Assembly: GCA_011033025.1 (NCBI GenBank)
Contig: WFMF01000176.1
Span: 124,001 to 188,000 of the forward strand
Source of the DNA: Beroe forskalii
Taxonomy: Eukaryota; Ctenophora; Nuda; Beroida; Beroidae
DNA: 64,000 nt
Direction: 5' to 3'
This document shows, piece after piece, positions 61,552 to 64,000 of the stretch (positions within the stretch are counted from its first letter, which is position 1; every line of letters starts with the position of its first letter). Made by a program: the position numbers and the translations under genes. Under the pieces are notes generated by a model. That model did not search any database. It was not told where the DNA came from and saw nothing but the letters and a program-made list of their open reading frames with translations.

Positions 61552-63988
61552 CTAGAATTCGAAATGGGCCAGATCAAAGTTGTAGTTGTGCCAATCTTCA
61601 CCATACGCAGATTGGTAATCTAGGAGTGATTGTTTAAGTCGACGTTTTACAATCATAATGGGGGTAGTAAAATCAATTTCAGATTTGCGACATTTGATCC
61701 AGAGGTTGGAGGATTGGTGGTTAAACAGAATAGAATGTTTTAAGCTTACAAGTTTGTCATCACGGATTCTCGAGCGCTGGAATAGTTCGTAAATTGGCAT
61801 CGGTATTCGAAGTTTCATAGCTTTAAAAAGCTCAAGTAGGCAATGGTATTTGTGTAGGTTATGTACAGTCAGAAGTTGATGTTTTTTAAATAGCGGTTTA
61901 GAGTGTTCTCTCTCATAAAATTCTTTGCCGAGAATTTGCTCTCCAAAAATCCTCGTTCTAGCACATGTCCTAAATTTTTCTAAGTAAGATTCCCTATCAC
62001 CAAACAATACTCTAATACACTTCTTCTGGGTAATAAAGAGAGGATCTATAGCAGTTTTGGACACACCTCCCCATGCTGATATACCATAACTAAGATGTGA
62101 CTCAAATAGCGTGTGGTACAGGGTTTTGTGCAATTCAGTTGGAATAAGGCCTCCTATCGCATTTAGTTTTCCGATTTCACACTTAAGTTTTTTGTTCAGG
62201 TATTTGATATGTGGAAGCCATGATAGTTTGTCATCAATGATGACACCCAAGAACTTTGTTTCCGTGACTTGGCTAATGGTTTTGTTACCTAGTACCAGAC
62301 TTAACGATTCTTCTATAGTGTTATCATTATTACTTCTACCACGTGGTTTGAAGTACATATAGCAGCATTTTTAATATTTATATGCAAAGATTACAGCGCA
62401 TGTACTGATTGACTGATTCGAGTACTTTGTTTTGCTGTTTGGAATAGAGTTTTGATGCATTTGTCAGATACAAAGATGTTTGTGTCATCTGCAAATAAAA
62501 CAAATTTGCATAATTGGGTTGAGCTACAAATGTCATTTATGTATATAATAAAGAGAAGAGGTCCTAATACTGATCCTTGTGGGACCCCGTACTCTACTAG
62601 TAATTTGTCGGAGTCTTCATTTAATACCGAAACATATTGTTTTCGATTAGATAGATAGTTTTTTATCAATGAATACGTTGCCCTCGTATTCCATATCTAT
62701 TAAGCTTATACAATAATTTATCGTGACTGATTGTATCGAAAGCTTTTACTTAAATCGATAAATATGCCAAGAACGTGCTTTTTTCACGAATCAGCTGCTC
62801 TATATGTGTTACAGAATAGTTAATCGCGTGATTTGTGGAGTGTCCTTTCCTAAAACCATATTGGTTCTCGTACATTAGATTTTTAGATGTAACAAAGCTA
62901 TACATTCTAGAAAATATAACTTTTTCAAAGATTTTGCCAAATATTGGGAGCGTTGACACTGGTCTATAATTTTCAAGAAGTTGCTCATCTTCCTTTTTAT
63001 AAATTGGGGATATTTTCCCCGTTTTTAGCACATCTGGGAAAATACCGTTTTGCATGGACCTATTGTATAGTGCGCAGATTATCGGACTTATCGTATGAGA
63101 TGCTGCTTTGATAACGTGTATTGGTATGTCACTCGATTTACCATTCTGGAATTCTCTAATGATGTCATTGATTTCTTCAGGCGTACAGTCATGGAGGTAT
63201 ATACTAGATGGATTTGTTTGTGGTAAGTAATCAGTAAAACTGGGTATTTCAGTAACGCTCACCTCACCCAGCTCATTATATGAGTTATTTAAGTTAGATG
63301 CTAATGATACGAAGTATTTGTTAAATTCGTTAGCAATAATTCTACGGTTGGTGATCTTTTCGTTATTAATTATAAATTGTGGTTTGATCTGGCGCTTGCT
63401 CTTGCCCCTCAATTTATTAATGGTCTCCCAGGTTTTTTTCATATCACCAGATTTCTCTTCAAATTTCCCCTTGTAGTACTTCTCCTTAGCATTCTTCCTC
63501 ACTTTTTTAAGCATTTTACGGAAGTCTTTGTACTTAGTGTATGCGCAGCGCTTTTTACTACATATTTCACAAAAGCATCCCCCTCCCCGGTCATCTTTTT
63601 CTCCTTCTTTACACGCCTTATTACGACACTTGCGCCATTTGTAGTACAAGTCGTCACATTGGTTAATTGATGCGATAATACCACTCGTTATCCATGGGTT
63701 GTTCTGAACGGTACGTTTAGAGCATTTTGGAATTTGGAGTTTACATGTCTTGTCTAGATTTTCTCGGAATATTCTGGTAAATATATCAAAGTTGCTTATA
63801 TCATTATTGCTAATGTCTTCACTGAGGCATTCAACAAACTTTTCTACATTAGAGTTACAATAGTCGTAGAACTGCGTAGTTTTATTAGTGTTTTTTAGCT
63901 TAGTGGTGGTGCTTTCAAATACGACAAATAGTTGATGGTGGTGAGTGATTGTGTTGGGTATCGTGCCCGGTTTCAATGATACTCGCAA
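61552..63988 (-). pseudogene. LINE reverse transcriptase, frameshifted
   Basis: Three blocks in different frames. 62750-63988 carries LENYRPVSTLPIFGKIFEKV and YGFRKGHSTNHA. 62391-62669 carries YGVPQGSVLGPLLFIIYIND and the catalytic FADD. 61552-62358 is the C-terminal domain starting after a break (KFLGVIIDDKLSW, SHLSYGISAWGG). The FIDLSKAFDT motif at about 62740-62765 is split by frameshifts, with a further break near 62360-62395. A Cys-rich insert (CFCEICSKKRC) lies upstream of the RT. Jockey/CR1-like by motif. Inactive as read. Confidence 0.85.
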
Positions 63989-64000
63989 TATCGTTTGTGA
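61552..64000 (-). mobile_element. second LINE (non-LTR retrotransposon), different family, runs off the right edge
   Basis: RT-coding sequence on the minus strand continues past the window end. Its sequence differs clearly from the LINE at 40 kb. The far upstream part (HHHQLFVVFE) resembles the end of an APE-type endonuclease (S-D-H-x-P-x-F), altered. Confidence 0.85.

Overview
This is animal nuclear DNA. Genes are split by short introns, exon phases join precisely from exon to exon, and the genes encode an innexin, a FERM-domain protein and a very large laminin-type EGF (LE) / immunoglobulin protein. Minisatellites, a satellite array and non-LTR retrotransposons fill most of the rest. A single-exon innexin, small genes inside introns and a splice acceptor just upstream of every start codon fit a non-bilaterian animal. 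A ctenophore is my best guess, but that is inference and not proven by the sequence.

Layout: 1-2.3 kb is repeats and hairpins. 3.07-4.01 kb (minus) holds the first four coding exons of a FERM-domain gene that runs off the left edge. 4.0-7.5 kb is intergenic. 7.5-38.0 kb (minus) is one transcription unit of about 60 exons: signal peptide, one Ig domain, about 50 LE-type modules and a thrombospondin-1-like C-terminus (about 2,900 residues). An internal cassette (24.5-26.0 kb) with two Ig domains and a stop codon gives a probable short form of about 1,270 residues. Nested in its introns are an innexin on the opposite strand (14.86-16.18 kb) and a tyrosine-motif ORF on the same strand (18.2-18.9 kb). 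39.2-45.05 kb is a roughly 31-bp satellite interrupted by a 5'-truncated LINE with an open reverse transcriptase frame. 49.67-53.36 kb (minus) is a four-exon gene for an unrecognised 282-residue Tyr-rich/coiled-coil protein. 53.4-58.5 kb is intergenic. 58.5-60.47 kb is a roughly 60-bp satellite ending at a 100-N assembly gap. 61.55-64.0 kb (minus) is a second, frameshifted LINE.

Most striking pattern: at least ten independent introns carry tandem arrays whose unit spans an exon-intron junction, copying the splice donor or acceptor with the adjoining exon bases from 2 to about 39 times. In the 282-residue gene the unit is 54 bp, in frame and stop-free, so the choice of acceptor copy could change protein length in 18-residue steps. 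Other points are a LINE tail copy flanked by an exact 101-bp direct repeat, a terminal-inverted-repeat element with G/C-run ends inside an intron, several non-canonical splice junctions, and apparent indels in two coding regions.
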